From Pseudohongiella sp. (GTDB taxonomy: Bacteria; Pseudomonadota; Gammaproteobacteria; Pseudomonadales; Pseudohongiellaceae), in contig NZ_DRFV01000015.1 of assembly GCF_011050365.1 (NCBI RefSeq), positions 124,001 through 188,000 on the forward strand: 64,000 nt of DNA, read 5' to 3'. The notes under the pieces were generated by a model. The model did not search any database. It worked only from the letters and a program-made list of their open reading frames with translations, and was not told where the DNA came from. A program made the translations under genes and the position numbers. Shown here one piece after another: positions 49,650-60,228 of the stretch. The first letter of the stretch is position 1, and the number at the start of each line of letters is the position of its first letter.

Positions 49650-51620
49650 TTAAAACAGTGCCGGAGTCGGACAGTCCAGTATTTCTGCAAATGTCTGAAA
49701 CAGTTCCTGTTCTGCCGCCGTGACCTGACCGTCCGATTGCATGCAGGCGGCCGCCGCCAGCAGGAACGCCTGCTTGTCGCTGGCTGTCAGGCCTTGCAAG
49801 GCATCAAACGCAGACGTCAGCGCCACCCGGTCAAGTTCAGCCCTGGGCATAATTGCTGGTTTGGCCAGACCCGGTAACTGCGCATACAACCTGTGGGCAG
49901 CGCTGTCGAAGGCGTCTGCCGCGGCTGCTTCCGCCTGACCCAGATACGCCATAACCGACAGTGTTACTGTGCACGCCTGTTTACACTGCGTCAGGCGCCG
50001 CCCTCGTGTGCTGCGCGCCGGGTGGTCAAAGACCGGGCGCAGGTGTTTCAGTACAAGATAATGGTACAGCCAGCTCATCGGCGCGATGTCCGCAGACCGA
50101 TCCAGTATCGCGCGCATATTGCGCTCGAACATGGTGTACTGCGCCGGGCTGAGTTGATGCAGTGCTGACAGCGAGATATTGACCAAAGCGAGGCGATCAC
50201 CGGCGGACAGCCGGCTGCTGTCCGCGACAAGTCTGCTCAGTTCGGGATATACGCCGGCATCGGCATTCGCTTCCAGATATTTGCACTGGGCCGTGCGTGC
50301 TGCGTCTAACTGATTGTCATCGGGCTTGCCGGCAGCCAGCGACAAGTCACCTGCGGTGGTCGTATCCAGCAGCAAAAAGTAAATCAGGGCACGAGCGCCA
50401 TGGGGTTCGTGGGCGGCATTGATAAACGCCGCCGGCAGACGATCGCGGACACGAATTGCCTGTTGCAGATCGGCTGAATCCGGTGCCCCTGCACGCTGCA
50501 GAGCGGCGACCGCAGCCACTTCAAGTACCGTTGCACTGCGCTGACGTGCGTCAGGTGCGGTGTTGGATTGCCTTTCATTAGTTTCGCCACGGGCCTCTGC
50601 GCTGGTGTCGGGCGACGACGTCGGTTGCGAGAATTCGCCGTCCCATTGCGGCTGCAGTCGTTGGATACGTTGTGGCAATGGTGGGTGGGTGGCAAACAGC
50701 GCTGAAAATGACGTGCTGACCCCCTGACTGAATAAGGCGTGACTGATCTCACGGGCGCCAGGATTACTCAGTTGCGAGCCCGACGCATCACCGCCAATCC
50801 GCTTCAGCGCGCCGGCGATACCATCCGCACTGCGGGTGAACTGGACAGCGGAGGCATCTGCCAGGTATTCACGCTGGCGACTGACGGCAGCCTTGATCAG
50901 ATTGCCAAAAAAGGTGCCTGCAGCACCGATGACTATCAACCCCAGCCCCAGAAAAACCAGGCCGTTACCGTTTTTTCCCCGGCGGCTGATGGCTGCGCTG
51001 CGCATCAGGTAATAGCCCATCATGCCCAATACCAGGATGCCGTGCAGCAGGCCTATCAATCTGATATTGAGTCGCATATCGCCATGCAGAATGTGACTGA
51101 ACTCATGGGCTATGACACCCTGCAGTTCTTCGCGCGACAATTTACCAATGGCACCGCGGGTGACACCAATGACGGCATCCGATGGCGAGAACCCGGCTGC
51201 AAACGCATTAATGGCGTCCTCCTCCATCAGATAAACCGGTGGCACCGGAGTAGACGAGGCAATTGCCATTTCCTCGACTACATTGAGCACGCGTTGCTCA
51301 TCAATATCCCCACTACCGGGGACCAGCAGTCTGGCGCCGAGCGACTCGGCAACACGAGCGCCACCGCCACGCAAAGTGGCAGTTTTATAAAGGCTGCCGA
51401 AGCCGACAACAGTAATAACGGCGAGGCTGATAGCCACAAAAACAGCGGGCTCAACGTCGGCTAACGCAGGAGCGCCACCCGTCTCCGCGGATGCCATGCC
51501 CAGAGTGACCAGGACCAGCACATTGGTAATAACAATCAGGCTGATCACGGCGAGAGCAAACAATACTACCAACCGCCCGGTTTTACGACGGGCGGTGTCC
51601 TGTGCCTGGAAAAAGTCCAT
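49650..51620 (-). CDS. M48 (HtpX/Ste24-like) membrane metalloprotease with C-terminal TerB-like domain
   Basis: A 656-residue predicted inner-membrane zinc protease. Two N-terminal helices, the zinc motif AHEFSH (H172, E173, H176) and REYLADASAVQF (third ligand) define M48. After about residue 300 follows a long soluble region, and the last about 50 residues resemble TerB (LTASDKQAFLLAAAACMQSDGQVTAAEQ). It is about twice the length of HtpX (about 290). It lies 17 nt downstream of lemA, a frequent partner of M48 genes. Confidence 0.85.
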   Translation of the reverse strand: MDFFQAQDTARRKTGRLVVLFALAVISLIVITNVLVLVTLGMASAETGGAPALADVEPAVFVAISLAVITVVGFGSLYKTATLRGGGARVAESLGARLLVPGSGDIDEQRVLNVVEEMAIASSTPVPPVYLMEEDAINAFAAGFSPSDAVIGVTRGAIGKLSREELQGVIAHEFSHILHGDMRLNIRLIGLLHGILVLGMMGYYLMRSAAISRRGKNGNGLVFLGLGLIVIGAAGTFFGNLIKAAVSRQREYLADASAVQFTRSADGIAGALKRIGGDASGSQLSNPGAREISHALFSQGVSTSFSALFATHPPLPQRIQRLQPQWDGEFSQPTSSPDTSAEARGETNERQSNTAPDARQRSATVLEVAAVAALQRAGAPDSADLQQAIRVRDRLPAAFINAAHEPHGARALIYFLLLDTTTAGDLSLAAGKPDDNQLDAARTAQCKYLEANADAGVYPELSRLVADSSRLSAGDRLALVNISLSALHQLSPAQYTMFERNMRAILDRSADIAPMSWLYHYLVLKHLRPVFDHPARSTRGRRLTQCKQACTVTLSVMAYLGQAEAAAADAFDSAAHRLYAQLPGLAKPAIMPRAELDRVALTSAFDALQGLTASDKQAFLLAAAACMQSDGQVTAAEQELFQTFAEILDCPTPALF

Positions 51621-51637
51621 GGACGCTCCGGTACTGG

Positions 51638-52234
51638 CTAGAAACTGACTTTGGGTGCGTCCTGTATCTGTTCGCTGTCAGCAAATTCAAGCAGCGACGC
51701 ATCAGCACCGTGACCGAAAACACCGGCAAACACAACTGGTGGAAAGCTTTGTTTGTATGTGTTGTAAGCCATGACCTGGTCATTGAACGCCTGCCGGGCG
51801 AAGGCCACCTTGTTTTCAGTGCTGGTAAGCTCTTCAGTCAGTTGCATCATATTCTGACTGGCTTTCAGATCCGGATAGGCCTCCATCACTACATTCAGTC
51901 TGCCCAGAGCGCCGCCCAGTGCACCTTCCTGCGCCGCCAGTGCCTGCATGGCGGCCGCATCACCGGGTTTTGCTGCCGCGTCGCTGAGCCCCTGGGCGGC
52001 GGCATTCCGTGCCGAAATGACCGATTCCAGCGTCTCGCGCTCATGCGCCATATAGGCTTTTGCAGTTTCCACAAGATTGGGGATCAGGTCATAGCGTCGT
52101 TTCAACTGGACTTCAATCTGCGCGAATGCGTTTTGGTAGCGATTTCGCAGGCTGACCAGCTGGTTGAAAATGCCGATACCGTAAAATACCAGTATCGCCA
52201 CCACCACCAGTATGACTATGGTTGTCACTTCCAT
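51638..52234 (-). CDS. lemA: LemA-family protein
   Basis: A 198-residue protein with an N-terminal membrane helix ([20 protein letters not shown]) and the LemA-domain coiled helical bundle starting [29 protein letters not shown]. Membrane-anchored; function not settled, often found next to an M48 protease as here, or next to TPM domain proteins. Start ATG at 52234. Cotranscribed with the protease gene. Confidence 0.92.
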   Translation of the reverse strand: MEVTTIVILVVVAILVFYGIGIFNQLVSLRNRYQNAFAQIEVQLKRRYDLIPNLVETAKAYMAHERETLESVISARNAAAQGLSDAAAKPGDAAAMQALAAQEGALGGALGRLNVVMEAYPDLKASQNMMQLTEELTSTENKVAFARQAFNDQVMAYNTYKQSFPPVVFAGVFGHGADASLLEFADSEQIQDAPKVSF

Positions 52235-52283
52235 ACACTGTTACTCCCTTAGATGAACCATTGCCATATCAGAACGCTGTCGG

Positions 52284-55200
52284 TCAGATGTCTTCCCGAC
52301 GCTGACTGACAGCCTGATTGGCACCGCCTGCCGCTGACGCGGCCGGTTTGGATTCCTCAGTGTATTTGCTTTGTAACTTGTTAAGCAAGCGGGATACAGT
52401 TTGTGGCGACCCGGTGTTCCTGGCCAGCAAATCATAAACCACCGGCACGATAAACAATGTCATCAACGTCGTCATCAATACACCGGAGAAAATGACGGTT
52501 CCCAGCAGAACACGACTTTCTGAGCCGGCACCCGTGGCAAAAATCAATGGCAGTGACCCCATCATCGTCGACAGTGCAGTCATCAGGACCGGTCGCAGAC
52601 GCAGGTCACAGGCCTCCACAAGAGCTTCACGGAACGCTTTGCCTTCATCCCGAAGCTGATTGGCAAACTCAACGATCAGAATGCCGTTTTTGCTGGCGAT
52701 GCCGACCAGAATGATCAGTCCGATATTGGTATAGATATTCAAGGTGCCGTCGGTTAGCAATAGCCCGATTAAAGCACCGAAAATGGCCAGCGGCACTGTG
52801 GTCATGATAACCAGCGGGTGCACAAAACTCTCGAACTGAGCAGCCAGAACCAGGAACACAACCAGCAATGACATGGCAAAAATGAAGGCAAGGCCGCCAC
52901 TGGCTTCCTTCAGCTCCAGTGACTCACCCTTGTAGTTTATCTGCGCATGCTCCGGCAGTTCCGTTAAAACCGCCTGTTCCAGGAAACTGAGTCCTTCTTC
53001 CAGGGTTACTCCCGGCTGCAGCCCTGCACTGAGGGTAATTGCGCGCATCCGCATATATCGATTCAATGAATTGGGTGACGACGTGTTCTCGATCGTGATC
53101 AGATTGGACAAGGGGATCAGCTGACCACTGCTCTCCGATCTGACATAGATATTGGTGAGATCGTCCGGTGAAGCGCGCTGACTTTCCTCAGCTTGCAAAA
53201 TAACATCGTACTCCTCTCCCCGGTCAGCGAACGTGGTGACGCGGCTCTCGCTCATCATTGCCTGCAGCGTACGGCCTATCGCCTGAATTGAGACGCCCAG
53301 GTCAGCCGCTCTGGTTTTATTCACAGTCACAGTGAGACTAGGCCGTGTTTCCAGAAAATCCGAATTCATCCGCGTGAATAACCCGCTACCTTCTCCGCGC
53401 TCAATAAGTATATCCCGCCACTGCACCAACTCTTCATAGGTGCGACCGCCAATCACAAATTGTACGGGCTGCCCGCCGCCACCCCGTACCAGGCCTGAAC
53501 GCATAAACATCATGATCTGCAGGCCCGGGAGATCCTGCCACTCCGCAGCCAGTTCATTCATGACCTGCTGAGTGGGTTTTTCTCTGACCTCCCAGTCCGC
53601 CAGCGCCATGATCGACACCCCGCCGCTGACACCACTGCCCGAACCCCAGCCAGGCAAAATGGTGACGCTACTTCGTATTTCGCCATTCTCCAGAAACGGC
53701 GTGACACCCTCTTGCATGTCATTAACCTGTTCCTGCATATAGGCCATGCTGGCACCTTCGGGGCCGCTCATGCGCACAAAGAACACGCCCTGATCTTCCT
53801 GCGGTGCAAACTCAGAGGGCACCTCCTGCCACAGGAAATAAACGCCGACACCAACCAGAACGAGGCCGGCCAGAATGACATAACGGATCCCCAAAGCGAA
53901 CTCCAGAGCCGCATGATAGCCTCGTTGCAGCCACCGAAAAATCCGATCAACAATACGTGTCAGAAAACTCTCATGGGAATGGCTGTTGAGCAGCTTTGAG
54001 CTCATCATGGGAGTCAAGGACAAGGCAAGTATTGTCGAGATAACAACGGAGCCACCAATAGTGATTGCCAGTTCATAAAACAGAATGCCCATGTTGCCTT
54101 CCATGAAGACAACCGGCACGAATACTGCCAGCAGTACCAGCGTTGTCGCAATGACCGCAAACCCCACCTGTCGGGCGCCGTTGTAGGACGCCAGCAATGG
54201 CGGCTCTCCGGATTCGACCCGGCGCTGAATATTCTCCAGCACCACGATGGAATCATCCACAATCAATCCAACGCACAGTACCAGTGCCAGCAGAGTTATC
54301 AGATTGATCGTCAAACCAAACATCAGCATTACCATAAAGGCTGATATCAGACACACCGGGATCGTCACCGCAGGGATCAGCATACTTCGAAACGAACCCA
54401 GAAACATGTAGATGACCAGGCTGACAAGAATGACGGTCATTATGATGGTGCTGTAAACCGACTCAATCGCGTATTCAATGAACTCAGCATCGCTGTTGGA
54501 TAATTCAAGCGTCATGTGATCCGGTAACGTGGTGTTGACACGTTCCGCGACAGCAATGGTGTCCCGTAAAATCTGCAGACTGTTTGCGTTGGATTGCCTG
54601 ATAATTCCCAGCCCGACAGCATCAACTCCGTTGCCGCGGAACATCGCCCGATTGCTGGCTGCGGCCAGCTCAACGCGTGCCACCTCATTCAGTGTCACCA
54701 ATTGGCCGTCGTCACCACGGCTGATGACCAGATCCCGAAAATCGTCAGCTGACTGATAGACTCGTTCCACACGAACACTGAACTCTCGCTCCAGCGAGTC
54801 AATACGGCCAGCAGGCAATTCTATATTCTGACGCCGCAAGGCAGACTCTACGTCAAGCACCGTCAGGCCGCGGGCCGCAAGCGCAACACGATCCAGCCAG
54901 ACCCGCATGGCATAACCACCGGTGCCACTGACAGAAACCCCGGCGACACCGTTGATAACAGCAAACTGATCAACGATATAACGATCAGCATAATCGTTGA
55001 GTTCGAGAAAGCTCATTTGTGTGCTTTGCAGATTGTAGTAGGCCATCGGTCGTGCGTCAGAATCCGCTTTGGCTATTTCGGGCGGATCAACACCCTCCGG
55101 CAGGCGACGTGTGACACGTGAAACCTTGTCACGAATATCGTTGGCAGCCTGATCAATGTCGCGACTGACCGCAAACTCAACAGATACGCGCGAGCTGCCG

Positions 55201-55457
55201 TCGCTGCTTGAAGAGCTGATGGTCTGCACACCTTCGACGCCGTTGATCTGATCTTCAATCAACTGGGTAATCTGAGCTTCCACAATCTCTGCAGAAGCGC
55301 CAGGGTAACTGGTGCTGACCGATACCACTGGCGGATTGGTTTCGGGGTATTCCCGCACTGGCAGTTCCATGAAAGAAAGAATGCCAAACGCAACCAGCAA
55401 CAAGCTGATCACAGCGGCGAAGACCGGGCGCTTGACCGAGACGTCAGACAAAATCAT
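52284..55457 (-). CDS. RND multidrug efflux transporter (HAE1 family)
   Basis: A 1057-residue AcrB-like inner-membrane proton antiporter with 12 transmembrane helices and two large periplasmic loops. N-terminal MILSDVSVKRPVFAAVISLLL, proton-relay Asp-Asp in LCVGLIVDDSIVVLEN (TM4), and a second-half GIASKNGILIVEFANQLRDEG are typical. The adaptor gene is 60 nt upstream; no outer-membrane channel gene is nearby, so a TolC encoded elsewhere is implied. Substrates unknown. Confidence 0.95.
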   Translation of the reverse strand: MILSDVSVKRPVFAAVISLLLVAFGILSFMELPVREYPETNPPVVSVSTSYPGASAEIVEAQITQLIEDQINGVEGVQTISSSSSDGSSRVSVEFAVSRDIDQAANDIRDKVSRVTRRLPEGVDPPEIAKADSDARPMAYYNLQSTQMSFLELNDYADRYIVDQFAVINGVAGVSVSGTGGYAMRVWLDRVALAARGLTVLDVESALRRQNIELPAGRIDSLEREFSVRVERVYQSADDFRDLVISRGDDGQLVTLNEVARVELAAASNRAMFRGNGVDAVGLGIIRQSNANSLQILRDTIAVAERVNTTLPDHMTLELSNSDAEFIEYAIESVYSTIIMTVILVSLVIYMFLGSFRSMLIPAVTIPVCLISAFMVMLMFGLTINLITLLALVLCVGLIVDDSIVVLENIQRRVESGEPPLLASYNGARQVGFAVIATTLVLLAVFVPVVFMEGNMGILFYELAITIGGSVVISTILALSLTPMMSSKLLNSHSHESFLTRIVDRIFRWLQRGYHAALEFALGIRYVILAGLVLVGVGVYFLWQEVPSEFAPQEDQGVFFVRMSGPEGASMAYMQEQVNDMQEGVTPFLENGEIRSSVTILPGWGSGSGVSGGVSIMALADWEVREKPTQQVMNELAAEWQDLPGLQIMMFMRSGLVRGGGGQPVQFVIGGRTYEELVQWRDILIERGEGSGLFTRMNSDFLETRPSLTVTVNKTRAADLGVSIQAIGRTLQAMMSESRVTTFADRGEEYDVILQAEESQRASPDDLTNIYVRSESSGQLIPLSNLITIENTSSPNSLNRYMRMRAITLSAGLQPGVTLEEGLSFLEQAVLTELPEHAQINYKGESLELKEASGGLAFIFAMSLLVVFLVLAAQFESFVHPLVIMTTVPLAIFGALIGLLLTDGTLNIYTNIGLIILVGIASKNGILIVEFANQLRDEGKAFREALVEACDLRLRPVLMTALSTMMGSLPLIFATGAGSESRVLLGTVIFSGVLMTTLMTLFIVPVVYDLLARNTGSPQTVSRLLNKLQSKYTEESKPAASAAGGANQAVSQRREDI

Positions 55458-55517
55458 TGTGCGTTATCCTCTGCAATTAGCTCTGGGCCGATCGATACGG
55501 ATCGATACTGGCGAGTC

Positions 55518-56678
55518 TTAAGTCTGATCTCCCGGGCTGGCGGTTCTGCCGGCGGCGCTGGAACTGGAGTCACCGCTATTCATGATACGCACAGGCTGGC
55601 CAGGACGAACCTGGGCAATGCCCTGGGTTATGACGCGTTGCCCCGGCACAACACCTGATACAATTTCAGCCAGACCCGGCTGCCGGCGACCAATCTCGAC
55701 CTCAACGCGCCGCGCCGTGCTTTCCTCGTCTACCACAAAAACATACTGGCGTCCCTGGCTGGGAATCAGGGCCGCCTCTGGCACCACGATGGTGTCGCGC
55801 TCGTTCAGTGTCAGGCCAACTGTCAATAACATCCCCGGGCGCAGGACCCGATCGCTGTTATCGATTTCCGCGCGCACCTGAACGGATCGTGTCACTTCAT
55901 CGATGCGTGACCCTACATTTTGCACCTTTCCTTCAAAATCACGTCCACGATAGGCAATACTATTAGCTTTCACGCTGAGACCTGGCTCCAGCTGCGCGAA
56001 AAACACTTCCGCGACGTTAAAATCCAGCTTTATCGTGGATATATCGTCCAGTGTGGTGATGACCGTATTGGGTGTTACCAGGGTGCCTTCGCTGATATTG
56101 CGAAAACCCAAAACGCCGGCAAATGGCGCCCTGATCAGCCGGTCATCCATGTTCGCAGCAACCCCTTCAAGCCTGGCCTGCGCTGTAGCGAACCGGGTTC
56201 GTGCCACCTCAAGGTCAGTCTGTGAAATCAGATTGGTAGCAATCAGACTTTGCAGTCGCTCGTATTGCCGTTTGGCTTCATCCAGTTCGGACTGCACCTC
56301 GGACAATCGGGCGGCTTCAGCACTATTGGTCAATTCGACCAGAATATCGCCCTGTTCAACAAGGTCGCCGTCCTCAAAATGCACGGCGGTAACGGTGTCG
56401 GTGACTTTCGCTGTCAGATTGACAGATTCATTGGCCTGTGCCGTTCCGATCGACTCAACTTCATCCGCGAGTGTCTGCCGGGTGACGACAGCAACAGTGA
56501 CCGAGACCGGCCCCATGCCGCCACGCATCATGCCCGGACCGCCACCGCCGGCAGGCTCCTGGGTCAGGCGACTGTAAACGCCATATGACAATGCTATCGC
56601 AGCTATAACAAAAATGATTACTAATGGATGACGCAGGATAAATCGCAAGGTCCAGCTCCCGGGCCTGAGAGGCCGCAC
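55518..56678 (-). CDS. RND efflux periplasmic adaptor (membrane fusion protein)
   Basis: A 386-residue adaptor. An N-terminal helix (HPLVIIFVIAAIALSYGVY) anchors it; lipoyl half-motifs and the barrel-sandwich hybrid (VESIGTAQANESVNLTAKV, LIRAPFAGVLGFRNISEGT), an alpha-hairpin (LSEVQSELDEAKRQYERLQSL) and the beta-barrel/membrane-proximal domain follow. The start is uncertain: a GTG at 56678 or a TTG at 56735, neither with a strong ribosome site. It has a Gly-rich linker after the helix (GGGGPGMMRGGMGP). First gene of the pump operon. Confidence 0.9.
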   Translation of the reverse strand: MRPLRPGSWTLRFILRHPLVIIFVIAAIALSYGVYSRLTQEPAGGGGPGMMRGGMGPVSVTVAVVTRQTLADEVESIGTAQANESVNLTAKVTDTVTAVHFEDGDLVEQGDILVELTNSAEAARLSEVQSELDEAKRQYERLQSLIATNLISQTDLEVARTRFATAQARLEGVAANMDDRLIRAPFAGVLGFRNISEGTLVTPNTVITTLDDISTIKLDFNVAEVFFAQLEPGLSVKANSIAYRGRDFEGKVQNVGSRIDEVTRSVQVRAEIDNSDRVLRPGMLLTVGLTLNERDTIVVPEAALIPSQGRQYVFVVDEESTARRVEVEIGRRQPGLAEIVSGVVPGQRVITQGIAQVRPGQPVRIMNSGDSSSSAAGRTASPGDQT

Positions 56679-56857
56679 TGATTCAGCGGTGTTGAAGGTA
56701 AATTCAAATATCGCGTAGCATCCGCGAAAGCCCAATTCTAAGCAAGGTACAACGGTGACAAAGTGTTACCAATTGCTGTTTATGCGGCAAACAACATAGT
56801 ACATACGACAGGAGGCCGCCCCCAGATCTGTCTCCCGATACACCGTCGCAGATCGCC

Positions 56858-58543
56858 TCATGAGCTACACGACAACATCGAGCAGCCGGCCCGGTTGTTT
56901 GCCCACGCCGGACGCCGTGCGGCAAAGCGTTTATCCGCTGCGGACAGGGTGTCATAAGGCTGGCGAAGTAACCGTTGCAAAGTATCAAACTCGGTTCTGT
57001 CGCCCTGCTCCAGCAAGTCTATCGCCTGTTGCACAAGATAATTGCGCAATACAAATGCCGGATTCGCAGCACTCATGGTTGCCCGTCTGTTGGCAGTGTT
57101 AAACGCGGGTATCTGCAGAAACTGTCGGTACAATATTTCCCAGTCCCGAAATAACGGCAGATTGTTGGCATCGGGTACGGCGTTACCATGCGCATCTGCC
57201 GAGCCGTTTGTTTCGGACGGGTATAGCGCGGGGGCGACTGAGCGGGCCAATGACACTGCGCCCGGTTCCGCGTCCGCATCGGTTTCATGCTGGCAGGCGA
57301 ACTCAATCAGGCAACGATAGAATATTGTCATGTCGATTGGCTGACTACACAGCAATCGCTCCAGCCCGTCCAGCAAGTCTCCGTACAGCGGGTGGCTCAG
57401 CGCCTCATGCGACAAGCCAAGCTTCTGTGCCATCATCGCTTGCCTGGCATTCCCGAAAGATGTCGGCAGTGTATGCAGTATTGCTTGCAGCGCATCTGCA
57501 TCCTGAATAACGGGATACAGCGCATTCGCCAGTTGATACAGGTTCCAGCGTGCAACGGCAGCCTGTTGACCGAATCGATAGCGACGCTGTTCGGCGTCAG
57601 TGGTATTGGGCGTCCAATCCGGATTGTAATCATCGATCCAGCCGTAGGGCCCATAATCGATGGTCAGGCCCAGCACAGACATGTTGTCAGTGTTCATCAC
57701 GCCATGGACAAAACCCACTCGGGTCCAGTGCACAATCATATCCCGGGTGGCGTGACATACCTGAGTGAACCAGTCCAGGTAAATGCCCTTACGCTCCGCC
57801 GGGCCGCCTTCACGCAACCTGGCACCCAGCGCCGGCTGGTCAGTGGTGATCACAAAATTCAGCAAGGTTTCCAGTAAGCTCAGGTCACCACGGGCGGCCA
57901 GCAGCTCAAAGTGCCCAAAGCGCACAAACGAGGGGGCTACCCGGCACACAATAGCACCGGGCTCGGCTTTGGCATGGCCATCATAAAGCATGTCCCGAAC
58001 AACACTATCCCCGGTTTGCACCAGGCTCAAAGCGCGCGTTGTTGGCACACCCAGATGATACATCGCTTCACTGCAGAGAAATTCGCGAACCGAAGACCGC
58101 AGCACGGCCCTGCCGTCGGCCTGTCTCGAATAGGGAGTCGCGCCGGCACCTTTTAGCTGCAGCGTCCATGTTTTGTCATCGGGTCCAAGCACTTCACCCA
58201 GATTGATGGCGCGACCGTCGCCCAACTGCCCTGCCCAATGGCCAAACTGATGGCCACCATATACGCTGGCATGCGGATCCATGCCTGTCAGAATTTCATT
58301 GCCGGACAATACCCGGGCCAGTCGGGTTTGATCACAATCAGCGGCAGACAGGCCGATTAGCTCAGCAACCTCATCGGTCAGCGCTACTAAAGCCGGCGCT
58401 TTGACCGGGGTCGGCTGCACTCTGGAAAAAATTGCCCCACTGACCTGCCGACAATAGTTGTCAGTGATCGGATCTGCTGGCAACTCCCGACTGAATCGAT
58501 TACAGAAGCGCAGTTTGTCCAGGCTGCAGGGTTTACCAGTCAA
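56858..58543 (-). CDS. selO: SelO/YdiU protein adenylyltransferase (pseudokinase fold)
   Basis: A 561-residue SelO-family protein that AMPylates protein targets from ATP in an inverted orientation. Motifs: QFGHWAGQLGDGRAINLGE, LQLKGAGATPYSR (nucleotide Lys), HGVMNTDNMSVLGLTIDYGPYG (metal/catalytic Asp-Asn-Asp). The C-terminus ends CSMLSCSS, close to the usual C-terminal Cys pair. The start is TTG at 58543, overlapping the thiolase stop by 11 nt; weak GGATAG upstream. About 80 residues longer than E. coli SelO, with an Asp/Gly-rich insertion near residues 420-455. Confidence 0.92.
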   Translation of the reverse strand: MTGKPCSLDKLRFCNRFSRELPADPITDNYCRQVSGAIFSRVQPTPVKAPALVALTDEVAELIGLSAADCDQTRLARVLSGNEILTGMDPHASVYGGHQFGHWAGQLGDGRAINLGEVLGPDDKTWTLQLKGAGATPYSRQADGRAVLRSSVREFLCSEAMYHLGVPTTRALSLVQTGDSVVRDMLYDGHAKAEPGAIVCRVAPSFVRFGHFELLAARGDLSLLETLLNFVITTDQPALGARLREGGPAERKGIYLDWFTQVCHATRDMIVHWTRVGFVHGVMNTDNMSVLGLTIDYGPYGWIDDYNPDWTPNTTDAEQRRYRFGQQAAVARWNLYQLANALYPVIQDADALQAILHTLPTSFGNARQAMMAQKLGLSHEALSHPLYGDLLDGLERLLCSQPIDMTIFYRCLIEFACQHETDADAEPGAVSLARSVAPALYPSETNGSADAHGNAVPDANNLPLFRDWEILYRQFLQIPAFNTANRRATMSAANPAFVLRNYLVQQAIDLLEQGDRTEFDTLQRLLRQPYDTLSAADKRFAARRPAWANNRAGCSMLSCSS

Positions 58544-59720
58544 GGGTATCTATCCGCTCTATCAGTGTTGCATTAGCAGTACCACCACCCTCACAAATAG
58601 CGACCAGCCCGTATCGCCCTTCCCGACGCTCCAGCTCATGCAGCAACGTGGTCATCAGCTTGGCGCCGGTTGCGCCCAGCGGGTGTCCCAGTGCCTGGGC
58701 GCCACCGTTAACATTCAGACGGCGTATATCTGCGCCCAGTGCTTTGGCCCACGCCAGCGGCACCGAACCAAACGCTTCGTTGACTTCATACAGATCAATG
58801 TCGTCTATTGTCAGGTCGGCTCTGTCCAGCAGTTTTTCAGTCGCCGGTATCGGGCCTTCCAGCATAATCTCCGGGTCCGAGCCTACGACCACCAGCGTAT
58901 GGATTCGCGCCCGTACCGGCAGATTGTATTTTTCAACCGCACGCCGACTGGCAATGAGCAGTGCGGCAGAACCATCTGCGATCTGGCTGGCAGTACCGGC
59001 GGTGATGACACCGTCTTCAAACAGTGTTTTGAGCCCCTGCATGGACTCGATACTGGCATCATAGCGAATACCTTCATCCAGCACATGGGTGTCGATACTG
59101 CCATCGGGCAGTGTCACTTCCACCGGCACGACCTCCCGGCGAAAATGCCCGTTTTGGGTGGCTTCCGCTGCACGCTGGTGGCTGAGTACGCCGAATTTGT
59201 CCAGCTCCTTGCGACTTATATGATATTTCTGTGCCAGCAGCTCGGCGCCATTGAACTGGCTGAACTCAATGCCGGCATACAATTCGTCAATGCGTTCACC
59301 ACGGGGGACTCCGCGGCCCTTGTCCAGCGTATCATTGATATTGGATCCGATTGGCACCAGGCTCATGCTCTCCACACCCCCGCAGATGACCAGATCCTGG
59401 GTGCCGGACATGACCGCCTGGGCGCCGAAATGGATAGCCTGCAACGAAGAGCCACATTGACGATCGACGGTCACACCAGGGACACAGACGTCAAGACGTG
59501 ATGCCAGTGCCACATTGCGTGCCAGATTCCCCGCCTGGGCACCCACCTGACTGACGCAACCAAAGATCACATCATCCACCGCATCGGCAGGTAAAGCGGT
59601 TCTGTCCAACAACTCATCTACCACTGCGGCGCCCAGATCAATCGGGTGGATGCCGCTTAATCTCCCGTTCCGGCGACCGCAAGCGGTGCGTACGGCGGCT
59701 ACAATATATGCTTCACCCAT
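58533..59720 (-). CDS. thiolase (acyl-CoA/acetyl-CoA C-acyltransferase)
   Basis: A 395-residue thiolase. Active-site Cys in VDRQCGSSLQAIHFG (near residue 92), His in NGGAQALGHPLGATG, and the C-terminal Cys in ICEGGGTANATLIE rather than the more usual CIGGGQG. It could serve beta-oxidation or another acyl-CoA catabolic route; no partner hydratase/dehydrogenase gene is adjacent. Start ATG at 59720. Its stop lies within the selO start region. Confidence 0.9.
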   Translation of the reverse strand: MGEAYIVAAVRTACGRRNGRLSGIHPIDLGAAVVDELLDRTALPADAVDDVIFGCVSQVGAQAGNLARNVALASRLDVCVPGVTVDRQCGSSLQAIHFGAQAVMSGTQDLVICGGVESMSLVPIGSNINDTLDKGRGVPRGERIDELYAGIEFSQFNGAELLAQKYHISRKELDKFGVLSHQRAAEATQNGHFRREVVPVEVTLPDGSIDTHVLDEGIRYDASIESMQGLKTLFEDGVITAGTASQIADGSAALLIASRRAVEKYNLPVRARIHTLVVVGSDPEIMLEGPIPATEKLLDRADLTIDDIDLYEVNEAFGSVPLAWAKALGADIRRLNVNGGAQALGHPLGATGAKLMTTLLHELERREGRYGLVAICEGGGTANATLIERIDTLDW

Positions 59721-59735
59721 CTTCCCTCTCCCTTT

Positions 59736-60224
59736 CTAAATGATATGCCCCATCCAGCGTCCTCCCAGCATAACACCGGCCCACAATAGCAAGGAAGCCA
59801 GGCCGGTCAGCCGTATTGACAAAGGTATGGACCGGGCGTTGTCCCAACCCTCGCTGAGTCGCAGGCTACGACGATGAAAAACCAGCATGTTGAGCCCGGC
59901 GAGCAACATCAACAGCATTTTCCATTGAAAGGCAGGGTTCAGTACGTGCGCGCTGGCGCGTGTGATAAACAGGCCAAGTCCCGTCACGACGGCGACAATA
60001 AATGCCAGCCAGATCCAGAGCAGGAAATCCCGGCTCAGGGTACGATACGGGTAGACATTGGCAGCCACGCCGGAAAGACGCAGATCGAGCATGAGCAAGG
60101 CACCGAGCATCAGGGTAATGCTCACAACGTGCAGAGAATTAAACAAAGGAAACAGCCAGGTGGCGCCAATTTGCTCAGCCAGCCAGGTATATTCAAGATT
60201 GAGCCAGAATTCGTGCTGCAACAT
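59736..60224 (-). CDS. membrane protein, paralog A of a tandem pair
   Basis: A 162-residue protein with four predicted helices. The first begins LFNSLHVVSITLMLGALLML, with a His followed by DLRLSG; the last ends GGRWMGHI. The pattern (LH..., DLR, GRW at the end) is that of a DUF6644/DUF2214-like group, but I am unsure of the family name. It is clearly related to the next gene upstream on the strand (60229-60693). Function unknown; His-containing helices could bind haem, which is inference. Confidence 0.7.
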   Translation of the reverse strand: MLQHEFWLNLEYTWLAEQIGATWLFPLFNSLHVVSITLMLGALLMLDLRLSGVAANVYPYRTLSRDFLLWIWLAFIVAVVTGLGLFITRASAHVLNPAFQWKMLLMLLAGLNMLVFHRRSLRLSEGWDNARSIPLSIRLTGLASLLLWAGVMLGGRWMGHII

Positions 60225-60228
60225 AGAA

